DNA of 64,000 bases from Adenophora triphylla var. japonica. Lineage: Eukaryota; Streptophyta; Magnoliopsida; Asterales; Campanulaceae. This document shows, piece after piece, positions 11,366 through 20,952 of the stretch (position 1 is the stretch's first letter; each line of letters starts with the position of its first letter). Where the stretch lies: assembly GCA_022495995.1 (NCBI GenBank), contig JAFEMH010002595.1, positions 186,001 to 250,000 of the forward strand. The letters run 5' to 3'. The translations under genes and the position numbers were made by a program. Below the pieces are notes generated by a model, which did not search any database, had not been told where the DNA came from, and saw nothing but the letters and a program-made list of their open reading frames with translations.

Positions 11366-11512
11366 ACGCACGCCGAACCTCTGCCCGAGTGATCCCTGCG
11401 ATCCCAACGCACGCCGAACCTCTGCCCGAGTGATCCCTGTGATCCCAACGCATGCCGAACCTCTGCCCGAACGCAACCTACAATCTCGACGCACGCCGAA
11501 ACTCTGCCCGCA
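11366..11512 (+). repeat. Tandem repeat in T1 LTR, about 41-bp unit
   Basis: Four units with ACGCACGCCGAACCTCTGCC and GAGTGATCCC at about 11366, 11406, 11446 and 11487, downstream of the TATA box and so in the transcribed leader. Confidence 0.85.
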
Positions 11513-11794
11513 AACAACCGACTCATCCCGAAGCAATCCCGGTCCGTACCGGAACACTATTCCATCCTCAAACACTATTCCCCAGTGGAAGACAGACACG
11601 AACCAACATTGGTAAGGCTTCCTTCCATTACTATTTCAATACATTTCCATAAGCAGTGTACAATGTAGACATCCGACACAACATGCATTTTTAAAAGCAC
11701 ATACATACACACACACAACAGTTAAAGAATATTAGGGGTATCCGAAAGACTCATTTTTACGAGGTGACTCAGGTGAGCTCTAAGATTCTAATAT

Positions 11795-12289
11795 TCTCTT
11801 CTCGAGGAGTCATCTTCTCCTTCTTCCTGACCCGCTTGGCTTGCTTGGCCTTCTTCTTGAGCCAAGACATTTGGAAAGGTTCATGTTTCGGGTTGTCTGA
11901 TTTGGGCGGAGGGTAGGTTAGTGTTTCGGAGGACTATATAGGGCATTTTTCCCGCCCCTACTAACCAATTGTACTCCCCACGCCCTCTATCTGAAATTAA
12001 TTGCATAGTCCGAAGGGTCGGAATATCCAATTTTGTTGAACCTTTGACATCAATCCAATCACTTGGCACCTCAAACCCAAAGTGCTTAGTAAATAGAGTC
12101 ACAATTCCCCCTATATGAATCTCTCCATTGTAGGTTGGGGAAATAATGTCACTAATCAACTCAATGTGAAAATTGCTAATGTTCACTTTCCTATTCCCCC
12201 GAAAAAAACACCATAACAAAAATAGCTCTTTCTTATTGACCGTCCCCTTATCCTCCCTAACAAAGATGGTACAAACATATATTATATGG
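11795..12289. other. Junction segment between T1 and T2 with a minus-strand fragment
   Basis: It holds an open frame of 112 residues on the minus strand (12219-11881) reading through I-H-I-G-G-I-V-T, then L-D-I-P-T-L-R-T-M-Q-L-I and G-A-G-K-M-P-Y. The style resembles ORF1-type proteins of plant retrotransposons (Athila group), but I cannot confirm this. The 3' end of T1 and the 5' part of T2 are both missing around it, so it may be a remnant of a third element. Confidence 0.35.
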
Positions 12290-13771
12290 CGTCAAGTATC
12301 CCGACCTGCTTTTTCCCTCATTGGTCATCAAAGTCGAGATGAAAGTTCTCATGAGAGTTACTGTAGTGATACTGAAGAAGACACAGTCGAAATGCCAGAA
12401 GGAACGGTGGAAGAATGGTCAGCCCAGAAACCAAAAGGCCCAGAAAACTTTCCCGACAGTAAAGAACAGGAACCCGCCATGAGGTTTGACCCCGCAGAAA
12501 TCCTTCTCGATGATGGAATTTCCCACTTCAGAAAGTGTTTGGCCAATGTCAAAGATGCCGTCAGAAGGCTGACCCCTAGAGAAAGGAGGGACATGCTTGA
12601 CAGTGATGAGGAATGCGATCCCACTCTGCTGAAAAAGTTGCTAGGACCAAGTGAGGAAGCCATTAGCAAACCTCTAGACTCTGAGAATGATAATTCCTGT
12701 TGCATGCTGACCTTGAAAAGCCTGAATGAGACCGTCAAGGCTCTGAGTGGAAAGGATGAAGCTGAAATCAGCCAGTCACTAAGCCAGTTAAGAATTCAAA
12801 ACCCCGAAAAGGCCAGAAAGCCATTTACCTGGGATCAGATTTGGGAAGCTGCTTATGCCCCGGATCGTGCTATCAATCAGATTAATCAGAAGAGTTGGCC
12901 ATATGCCAGCAAGAGCCCGCCTCTGACTTTGAAAGAGCTGACAGAATCCTCCAGTAGGAATGATGACTCAGAAAAGTCTAATGTCTATGTGATGACTCGG
13001 TCTGGACAGATGAGTGTTGAGCAGCCTAAGGGTGATAAAAGAAATGCCGTCTCTGAGCCAAAAACAGACAAAAGACCTTATAAGCCAGAAGCAGAAAAGC
13101 CAGACTCTGACAAGGAGGATCCGATGCTGACTCAGTTGAAGTGTACTCAGGCCAATATCTCCTTGTGGTCCATGTTAACCTCTTCATACCCTCACAAGCT
13201 GAAACTAGAAGAAAGTTTGGCCAATACCATGGTGCCCATAGATGTCACCCCAGATGAGGTCGTCCAGATGATTGGAAGTATCCACTACGGAAACATCATT
13301 ACCTTCACTGACTTGGACCTGCCAAAGTATGGGGCTAGTCATAACGAACCTCTTTACATCCCAGTCCAGTTGGAAGAACGCCGGTTGCCACGATTATTAG
13401 TTGACGGAGGGTCCGCAATGAATGTCCTGCCAGCAAAGATGATGGACTTATTGGATTTGTAGCCCACAAATTTGAAGCCTTCTAGTCAGACTATTAAGGC
13501 CTATGACTCCACTGCACGATAAGTTTTGGGGATTGCTACTCTCAAGTTGTGGTTCGGGAAAAAGGTCATGGATGTTGACTTCCAAGTAATTGACATTCCG
13601 ATATCATTTACCGCTCTGCTGGGACGACCTTGGATCCACCAGATAAACGGGGTAGCCTCTACTCTGCACCAATGCGTCAAATTTCAGTCAAGTGATGGTA
13701 CTATCACCACTATTTACGGAGACAGTGTCACGGTGGAAGGAACCAGCAGGTATCCCGATACTGGAAATTAA
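12290..13771 (+). pseudogene. T2 gag-pol linker and protease
   Basis: The frame runs to TAG 13460-13462, resumes, meets TAA at about 13520, and continues to 13771. The first 330 residues are a charged low-complexity linker. Then come H-Y-G-N-I-I-T-F-T-D-L-D and the protease loop L-V-D-G-G-S-A-M-N-V-L-P (D-G-G form). LLGRPWIH near 13620 and LHQCVKF near 13665 are the conserved protease C-terminal part. No capsid or zinc-knuckle segment is visible, so gag proper is lost. Which base marks the true left edge is uncertain. Confidence 0.82.
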
Positions 13772-14384
13772 GCATGATGATGAAGGGTTTGTATTGACCG
13801 GATTCTCTGTAGCTGCTTCCAAAGCACAAGTGTGTTGCACTGACCTCACTACTACCTCCGATAAGATCCCCCCTGCCATGCGAATGATGAGAAAAATGGG
13901 TTACCTTCCGGGGCTTGGATTGGGTAAAAGACTCCAGGGTCGCAATGCTATCATTGATGTAAAGGAACAGACTACCAGATATGGCTTGGGATACAAACCG
14001 AACTCTCGGGATGACAGAAAAGCTAAAGGCACAGTTCCAGGAAAACAAAGTGAAGGGGTCCATCTCCATTCTTACAGTTTGTCTCTGACCCATTACTTTA
14101 CAAAAGGTGGGACCCAATACGGTAAAAGTGATTGCCATATCTCCTTGAGAAAAACTCTTCTGGAAAACCTTGAGAAAGTTAAGGGAAAACCAGCAAATCC
14201 TGTTCGGAGAATGTTCCTTGACTTGCCAGACATTCCTGGGGCTACCACTACCATTCAGAACAAGTATGTCTTCAAAGGAAACCCGAACAGTGTTAAAGAG
14301 TCAGCACTCTTCTCATCCGGGGTAATGGATTTCTCCGCCTTCGAGTTAGCTCTTAGAAGATCGACGAATAGAAGGCGCCGGTAG
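13740..14384 (+). pseudogene. T2 G-patch domain next to the protease, and linker
   Basis: In the frame that continues after a frameshift near 13740, residues M-R-M-M-R-K-M-G-Y, then G-L-G-L-G-K-R-L-Q-G-R (about 13877-13945) fit the glycine-rich G-patch consensus (G-x-G-L-G-K, then Q-G). G-patches bind RNA or RNA helicases, and in betaretroviruses one is fused to the protease. Here it follows protease in the same polyprotein. The frame ends at 14384; continuation is in another frame at 14398-14589. Confidence 0.72.
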
Positions 14385-14397
14385 TGAAGACAGTGAG

Positions 14398-16128
14398 TTG
14401 GGTTTCAAAAAGTTGTTTGATGAAGAAGCACAGATCCCTGATTTGATCGACTTCAGCTCAGATGATGAGGTAGTTGCCGTAATTGGAGACGGTGGTGAAG
14501 AGCCTTTCGATCCCCGCACTTTGGTGACTAAGACAGAGATGCCGTTGAAGAATTGGGAGACATTCTCAGGGCCGATAGCCAGCCGATAGTAAATGATCAC
14601 GGAGCTTGGATTGGTACCCCGTCCTTCTCAACCCAGTCGTGTCAAACACCTTGTCGTCTATATGGTTGAGTCAGGAATCTTTGAATTCCAGTCCTTCGAG
14701 TCATCCAAAGGCCTCACGCCTGAGGATTATGAATATGTAACCAATGTCATCTTTCCTCTTGCTTTGAATGAAATGACAGATCTTTCTGAGTATCCCCTTA
14801 TTGCCAACTTAACAAATGATAAATTAACTCAAAACTTAACAGCAGTTAATAATGAATCATTTGAACAAGATGCAAACACACTAAATGAACAATACATTAA
14901 AGAAATCTTTAAGCAGGTTACAGAAAAAGAGGAAAACCGGGCCCAAGCTACCGAGGAGGTTTTGACAAGTGTTAACTTGGGTACTGTCGAGGAGCCTAAA
15001 GAGACACAGATTGGGAACTTCTTCCAGGGGGTTAAACGGGACAGACTGGTCAATCTGCTCAGAGAATACATGGACGTGTTTGCATGGTCGTACAAGGATA
15101 TGCCGGGGCTAGACAGTTCGATAGTAGAGCACCGAATCCCTCTAGCACCAGATGCTAAGCCAGTAAAGCAGAAGCTGAGAAAGATCAAGCCAGAATGGTC
15201 TCTACAGGTCAAAGAAGAGATTGAAAAGCTACTGCGGGTAGGATTCATCAGAGTCATCGAATATCCGACATGGTTGTCCAACATTGTGACCGTAACCAAG
15301 GCCAATGGGAAGGTGCACTGCTGTGTAGATTTCCGGGATCTGAACAAGGCCAGCCCCAAAGACGATTACCCCTTGCCAAACATAGATAACCTGGTGGACT
15401 CCACTGCCAACTACGAAGTCAAATCATTCATTGACGGCTTTGCAGGCTACAACCAGATCAAGATGGCCGAGGAAGACCAAGAAAAGACAGCCTTCACCAC
15501 ACCGTGGGGAACTTACTGCTATACAGTGATGCCATTTGGGCTCAAGAATGTCGGGGCTACTTATCAAAGGGCAGCGACCGCACTTTTTCATGACATGATC
15601 CACAAGGAGATTGAGGTCTACGTTGACGACATGATAATCCACTCCAAAGGCGAGGATGGACAGCACTTTGTTGATCTGCGAAAGTTCTTCGAGAGGCTGA
15701 GACAACATTCCATGAGACTAAACCCTGCCAAATGCACCTTCGGAGTGACAAGGGGAAAAGTGCTCGGGTATATGGTCACGGAGCGAGGTATCGAAGTCGA
15801 CCCCTGAAAGATCAAAGCCATTATGGACATGAGGCCACCTCGAACTCAGACAGAAGTTAAAATATTTATGGGCAAACTGCAGTATATCAGCCGCTTTGTC
15901 AACCAGTTGACCACTATGTGCGAGCCCATCTTCAAGCTCATGAAGAAGAATGTAGACACAGAATGGACCGAGGAATGCCAGGATGCCTTTGACCAGATCA
16001 AGGCATACTTAGTACATCCTCCGGTGCTATGCCCCCCGCATAGACGAAACCTCTTCTGCTCTATCTCACTGTCACTGATACGGCAGTTGGGGCTATGCTT
16101 GCTCAGGAGAAGAAAGACTCTCGAGTAG
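14398..16128 (+). pseudogene. T2 reverse transcriptase
   Basis: Linker to 14589 (TAG), then RT from 14593. RT landmarks: W-L-S-N-I-V-T-V-T-K-A-N-G-K (about 15275), C-V-D-F-R-D-L-N-K-A (about 15325), F-I-D-G-F-A-G-Y-N-Q-I (about 15428), M-P-F-G-L-K-N (about 15530) and the catalytic Y-V-D-D (about 15619), which is intact. A TGA at 15805-15807 interrupts; the frame continues (F-M-G-K-L-Q-Y-I-S-R-F-V) to a frameshift near 16040. It would copy RNA into cDNA, but this copy is dead. Confidence 0.92.
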
Positions 16129-16129
16129 A

Positions 16130-18252
16130 GAATGCCATTTACTTTGTCAGACGGAAGCTACAGGGGAGTGATCTCAATTACTCAGCATGTGAAAAGACTT
16201 GTGCAGGACTGGTCTGGGTAGTCGGTAAGCTGAAGCACTACATGCAAGCCCACCCTGTGAAATTGGTCTAAAAAATGGACCCCATCAAGTACATCTTTGA
16301 TAAACCTTCCCTCTCAATGCTTCTAGCCAAGTGGTCCTTCTTCTTAGCTGAGTATGACATCAATTATGTGACCATAAAGGCCATCAAGGGTCAAGCGTTG
16401 TCAGACCATCTGGCAAACTTCCCTAGCAATGAGGACCGCGGGCCTGAACCCCAATTCCCAGATGAAGGGATCTTTGTAGTCGAGCCTGAAAGTCGATGGC
16501 AGCTTTTCTTTGACGGGGCTGCTAACAAGAGAGGAAATGGCGTAGGGATGCTACTGGTCGACCGGAAAGATGAGCACACGCCAATTGCCATCAAGTTGAA
16601 CTTCCCTGCCATGAAAATTGTTGCCGAGTATGAAGCCTGCATCGCTGGTTTAGAAGCTGCCTTAGAGAGGAATGTCAAGGAGCTCGAAGTTTATGGAGAC
16701 TCAGCCCTGATCATCAACCAGGTCTCCAACAAGTGGAAGACTGTGGACCCTAATCTTCAGCGGTATCATGCCTATATGGAGGAGTTGACTGGACAGTTCA
16801 GAGAAGTGACCTTCCATTACCTGCCAAGGGAAAAGAACAGATTTGCAGATGCCTTAGCTACTCCAGCCTCACTGGTAGAGATCCCCGAGGGAAAAACCAT
16901 AAAACCCTTCAGAGTGGGTAGAAGAGAAGCCCCGGCTTTCGGTTATGAAATAGACTTGGGACCTGAGCCTATCAAGGAACCGTGGTACAATCAAATTTAC
17001 CAGTTCCTCAAAGATGGAGAGTCATCTTTTAGAGACGAAGAAGGTAGACCAAAAGAAGGTGTCAAAGCCAAGAGCTTGCAGGCCCTGAAAAGGTTGGCCT
17101 CCCATTATGTCATTTTAGGAGGCGACCTGTACAAGAAGCGGTACCAGGGACCACTCCTCCTGTGTGTCACCCAAGAAAGGGCCAGAGAGTTAATGACCGA
17201 AGTCCACAATGGTCCCTGCGGTCCTCATATGAATGCTAGAGCCCTGATGCAAGTGATCCTCAAAATGGGTTACTACTGGATTTCCATGGAGACAGACTGT
17301 GTCCAGCATGTCCGAGCGTGCGACAAATGCCAACGGTTTGCCAACCTCAACCATCTCCTGCCTCATGACCTGTACTGCATGACGACTCCTTTGCCGTTCG
17401 CAACTTGGGGTATTGACGTGATAGGGAAGATAGCCCTGACAGGAAGCAATGGGCATGAATTTGTGTTAGTAGCAGTCGACTACTTCACCAAGTGGGTAGA
17501 GGCCAAGTCCTACAAAGTCCTCACTTCCAAGAAAGTGGCCCAGTTTGTCAAAGAAAACATAATGTGCAGATACGGGGTGCCCAACGAGATCATTTCTGAT
17601 AATGGGTCACACTTTGAAGGGGACTGCGATAGATTGCTGTCAGAATTCAGAATCACTCGCCACAAGTCGTCCCCATACAGACCTCAGACTAATGGAGCCG
17701 TGGAAGCTGCCAATAAGACACTCGAACGGATCATCCGGAAAATGGCCACCCGTGGTTGTGATCGGCCCGAAAAGTTGCACCTAGCACTCTGGGGCTACCG
17801 AACATCTGTCAGAACAGCTACGGGAGAAACTCCCTTTGCCTTAACCTACGGGATGGAAGCAGTGTTACCAGTGGAGTTGGAAATCCCGTCATTAAGGGTC
17901 CTCCTGGAAAAAAGTGTCAACGAAGTAGAGTGGCTACGTAGCCGGCATGATGAGTTGGCTCTGATCGATGAGAGAAGGCTCAAAGCCATGGAGCACACCC
18001 GAGCCTACCAGAGGCGAATGGCCAGAGCATTTGACAAGAAAGTCAAAGCCAGAGACATTAAAGAGGGTGATTAGTGTTGAAAGTGAAGCCCCCTACCAGA
18101 GACAACCCCCTGGGAAAGTGGGAACCCGTTTGGATCGGCTCGTATGTGGTGCAGAAGATACTATCGGGAGGAGCCATGAAGCTTATAGACCTGGACGGCA
18201 ATCCCTTTGTCCACCCAGTCAACGGCAATAAGCTCCGAAGGTACTATGTCTA
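16130..18252 (+). pseudogene. T2 RNase H and integrase
   Basis: After a TAA at about 16269 the frame 16275-18074 is open for 599 residues. RNase H has D in L-F-F-D-G-A-A-N, E in A-E-Y-E-A-C and D in V-Y-G-D-S-A. Integrase has the zinc finger (V-H-N-G, G-P-H, then C-D-K-C-Q-R), G-I-D-V-I-G-K, S-D-N-G-S-H-F-E-G and A-V-E-A-A-N-K. It ends at TAG 18072-18074 after a frameshift; the C-terminal part (G-N-P-F-V-H-P, then R-R-Y-Y-V) goes on in another frame to about 18252. This is the longest intact stretch of pol in the window. Confidence 0.92.
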
Positions 18253-18500
18253 AAAAAAAAAAGAAAATAAAAAAAAAAGAAAATAAAAAAAAAAGAGAAA
18301 AAAAATCTTAGTGCAAAAAGAGTAATACCCAGCTAGGCTGAAAAACCCAAAAAGGGCGGTCTAGGCAAAAAACAGGGTTGCACATAAAAAAAAAAGAAGA
18401 AAAAAAATCTTAGTGCAAAAATAGTAATACCCAGCTAGGCTGAAAAACCCAAAAAGGGCGGTCTAGGCAAAAAACAGGGTTGCACAGAAAAGAAAAAAAA
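18253..18500 (+). repeat. A-rich module with two copies of a 77-bp unit after T2 pol
   Basis: Two near-identical units (18308-18384 and 18409-18486) containing GTAATACCCAGCTAGGCTGA, AAAAACCCAAAAAGGG and CAGGGTTGCACA, separated by A/G-rich runs. T6 (55947-56113) and T5 (37137-37310, other strand) also have exactly two copies in the same place. Role unknown. Confidence 0.85.
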
Positions 18501-18548
18501 AGAAGAAAAAAAGGCCAAAAGACCTAATCCTGATAGTTCACCAGAATG

Positions 18549-18604
18549 AACTACGAAGACCTGAGCCCCTTAGTCTTTCTTGTAAAAGGGGAACGTAGGC
18601 AGCC
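18549..18604 (+). other. CTACG...CGTAGG module after T2 pol
   Basis: Arms GAACTACG and ACGTAGGCAGCC enclose CCCCTT and AAGGGG, which can pair as an inner hairpin. Confidence 0.65.
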
Positions 18605-18932
18605 ATATATGGTTCGGTTTAAACAATAAAAAAGGGCGATCAAGTTTCCATGAAGTGCGTCCTAAACAATAAATAATAAAGGGCAATCAAGTTTTCATAA
18701 AACGGGTCCTGAGCAATCAATAAGACATCTGAAATTTCCATGAAATTGTGTCTTGATTAATTTCTAAGATAATATCTCCTGTTCATTACAAGTTAAAAAA
18801 CATCTTGATGAGTTCAAGCACGGTCTACTCTTGACTCTGCTAACCTGCTACAATGATCTAAAATACAATAATATACCTAATAAACTACTGTGTTTGCAAA
18901 ATGGCAATAAGGAAATCCTAAGAAAAGACCTA
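18605..18932. other. Spacer before T2 antisense gene A (its 3' flank)
   Basis: No gene. Short imperfect repeats of a phrase with AAGGGC-ATCAAGTTT and TCATGAAA-like segments (18640-18760). The segment near 18795-18830 (CTTGATGAGTTCAAGCACGG) is shared with T1 at 3473-3492, so the 3' flank of gene A is conserved. Confidence 0.6.
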
Positions 18933-20423
18933 TCAGCTGTCATTCACTGAGTCTTCTTTGGTCTTCTTCCCTTTACCTCGACCTCGTCGAGTGTTCTTTC
19001 TTTTCTTCTCTATAATGTCGGTCTCCCTCATCCCGACCTCCGATATCCTCACTGGAGCCTCCATCAAACCTGTGTCAATAAGTGCCCTCTCAATACGGGC
19101 ACGAGTCCGCACTTCCTCCCTCTGAGCCTCAGTTAAGGGAGCGACTTCAGATAGTCTCTTGTATCGAGCCTCCATATCCCTGATAAGGTCACCCGATTGG
19201 TTATGGCGACTCGCCTTAGCCTCAGTCTCCCTCAGAGTCCTACCCGAGTCGCAGTCAGCCCCCAATAAAGCCTGACGTCTCTCTCCCAATATGACCTGAG
19301 TCGCTCCCATCTCCCTCTCATACCAATCCAAGTAGGCCGTAGTCAAGATGGTACTCTTCCTGCTCTTGAGAATGGCCATGGGTGGAAAAACAGTGTACGT
19401 CCAAGCCCTCGAGAAGAGTGAGAAGCTGGCTGGATCCCTCATGTCTAAGGGCACCACCTCCATGGTACGGATGTCCTCCCAATCACCCAACGGCTCCTGT
19501 AAGGCCCTGAACTGCCTGGAGACTAAGCAGGGTATGTAGAAGGATGACCAACAAAACCCTGGAACCCTCACCACATAGGACTCCTGAAATGTCCTCCGGG
19601 TCTGCAACCTCCAGTGAGGTACCCACCAGCAAATATCCGAGGTGGACAACCTAGCCATCATCAGCTCCCAGTCACCCTGGTCCTGCTGCCTAGGCAAACC
19701 CTTCCGAGAAATCACCCAAGGGCACTGAGTCGGCAAAGCCCCGAGCCTCTCCTGTAACCATAAAGTCAACACAGCCGAGCTCCCAGACCTCATGAAACGG
19801 TCTCCTCTAGCCATCCTATCAATGCCATGCAGGGTCTCACCCAAAACCAATGGGACAATGTCCTTCCCAGTCCTGCAGTCCCTGACCATGTCCAAGAGGC
19901 CACCATGACAGATCCCCACGGACTCAGCAGTGAACAGAGACGAGAATATGCAGAGGATAAAGGCATCCATAGCCACCGTGGTTGTAGCCATATCCGGAGA
20001 CCCAAACCTGCTCGGGATAGCAGAAAGGTCAATCCTGTCCGGAGCTATCATCATCCCCTCAGCCTCTCCCAGAGATATCTGCAGAAAAGATGCCAACTTT
20101 GCCGCCACCGGCACATCTTTGATCAGAGGAATCGATATAGCCTCAATTTCTGAACCCCCAATCAAGGCTCGGAAGTCTTCATAGGTTGGAACAATCTCAT
20201 TGTAAGAAAAGCAGTAAACGTGTCTACGGACGTCCCAAAACCTTGCTGCTGCTCTCAAAAGGTCCCAATCGGGCGGGAGATCCTTCAAATGCCATAAAGA
20301 TTTGATCTTGAAGGTAGTATCGAACAGCCCCTTGTGAGATTGAAAGTTATATCTCACCCAAGATTGAAGATCGGACAGAAAATGGTCTCTCTTCCCCTTT
20401 TGCAATCTAACGGGTTTCTCCAT
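18933..20423 (-). CDS. T2 antisense gene A: intact plant-mobile-domain-like protein, 496 aa
   Basis: One uninterrupted exon on the minus strand. Residues 62-90 (R-F-W-D-V-R-R-H-V-Y, C-F-S-Y-N-E, Y-E-D-F-R-A-L-I-G-G) match gene A of T1 and T6. Mid-part landmarks are L-G-E-T-L-H-G-I-D-R and W-W-V-P-H-W-R. Residues about 395-465 are charged and possibly helical, and the tail K-K-R-K-N-T-R-R-G-R-G-K-G-K-K looks like a nuclear-localisation signal. PMD-type domains are related to transposase-derived proteins, but no catalytic triad was recognised. The start at 20423 gives MEKPVRLQKG, also present in T6. It is the only open antisense gene here. Function is unknown; DNA or chromatin binding is a guess. 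Confidence 0.82.
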   Translation of the reverse strand: MEKPVRLQKGKRDHFLSDLQSWVRYNFQSHKGLFDTTFKIKSLWHLKDLPPDWDLLRAAARFWDVRRHVYCFSYNEIVPTYEDFRALIGGSEIEAISIPLIKDVPVAAKLASFLQISLGEAEGMMIAPDRIDLSAIPSRFGSPDMATTTVAMDAFILCIFSSLFTAESVGICHGGLLDMVRDCRTGKDIVPLVLGETLHGIDRMARGDRFMRSGSSAVLTLWLQERLGALPTQCPWVISRKGLPRQQDQGDWELMMARLSTSDICWWVPHWRLQTRRTFQESYVVRVPGFCWSSFYIPCLVSRQFRALQEPLGDWEDIRTMEVVPLDMRDPASFSLFSRAWTYTVFPPMAILKSRKSTILTTAYLDWYEREMGATQVILGERRQALLGADCDSGRTLRETEAKASRHNQSGDLIRDMEARYKRLSEVAPLTEAQREEVRTRARIERALIDTGLMEAPVRISEVGMRETDIIEKKRKNTRRGRGKGKKTKEDSVNDS

Positions 20424-20521
20424 TGCAAGATGATCAAAGTTGATGTCTTTAGGTCAAATATGTGCTCTGGGAACAGTTGGGACAAGTCTAGGTTGAAAAT
20501 GAAATGAAATGGCCAAGCCTT

Positions 20522-20602
20522 GGTTTTATTTTGAAAAAGACCAGTCCAGACAGAACTGTAAGCCGCACGGCCTCATTTGCTCCCAGGACCAGACCGCACG
20601 GC
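20522..20602 (-). promoter_or_regulatory. T2 antisense gene A promoter: paired palindromes and AT-rich box
   Basis: GCCGCACGGC at 20562-20571 and ACCGCACGGC at 20593-20602, 31 bp start to start. On the minus strand AAATAAAACC (20530-20521) follows about 31 bp after the inner site. The start codon is about 100 bp further. Confidence 0.65.
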
Positions 20603-20952
20603 CTCATTTTCCATCTGCAGAAAAGAATCTGCAGCAACCCAAGTTGCTGCCCAAAGGGAGTTTTCACCCCACTTTTCCAACAAAACCTGTACAAAAATAT
20701 ATCCAAACACCAAACATGCAGTTATGTGTCTTCACAAATCATTTTGGCCCAGTTTCAGCCTCAATTCCAAGCAAAAAAGCAGCCCCGAGGCTCAAGCAAT
20801 ATGCAAATTCATAAAGCATAAATTTAAAAAGCAAATAAAACAGTAATACATTGTTTTCGCCCCATCGGCGCCCAAATAAAGCAAAAAATAGACAAATTGT
20901 GCATAAAACTGTTCATTGTTTGTTTCCTTCCTAGATCAACCCTAAGGACCTC
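20603..20952. other. Spacer between T2 antisense genes B and A
   Basis: Intergenic segment between the end of gene B (20953) and the gene A promoter. AT-rich, no gene. GCTCAAG-AATATGCAAA and AAAGCA-AAAT phrases are shared with T6 (58290-58410), so it is conserved element sequence that probably holds the gene B 3' end. Confidence 0.6.

Larger units (their letters stand above)
1..11794 (+). mobile_element. Element T1: Tat/Ogre-type Ty3/gypsy retrotransposon, left part outside the window
   Basis: The order is protease and linker (7-1227), integrase (1605-2869), two antisense genes (3582-5103 and 5605-8448), tandem hairpin repeats (8819-10430), a polypurine tract (10593-10602) and a 3' LTR (from 10603). 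Antisense genes between pol and the 3' LTR are known in the Tat branch of plant Ty3/gypsy elements. RT and RNase H are deleted. The right edge is where similarity to related LTRs fades, near 11794, before the expected LTR end, so the LTR is 3'-truncated or decayed. The 5' LTR and gag would lie left of the window. T1 is more GC-rich than T2 and T6 and clearly diverged from them. Confidence 0.88.
10603..11794 (+). mobile_element. T1 3' LTR, incomplete
   Basis: The start TATATGTACCCCAATCTGG aligns with TGTAAGTACC-AAATCTGG of T2, T5 and T6, so the usual TG start seems altered. It carries four palindromes, a TATA box at 11069-11077, and tandem repeats. GAAAGACTCATTTTTACGAGG near 11750 matches the end part of the solo LTRs (50805), after which similarity is lost. 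Confidence 0.75.

Noticed and set aside
11029..11615. Frames of 100-166 codons on both strands in the T1 LTR
   Set aside because: They lie in the promoter and repeat-rich leader, have repetitive composition, and match no shared protein.
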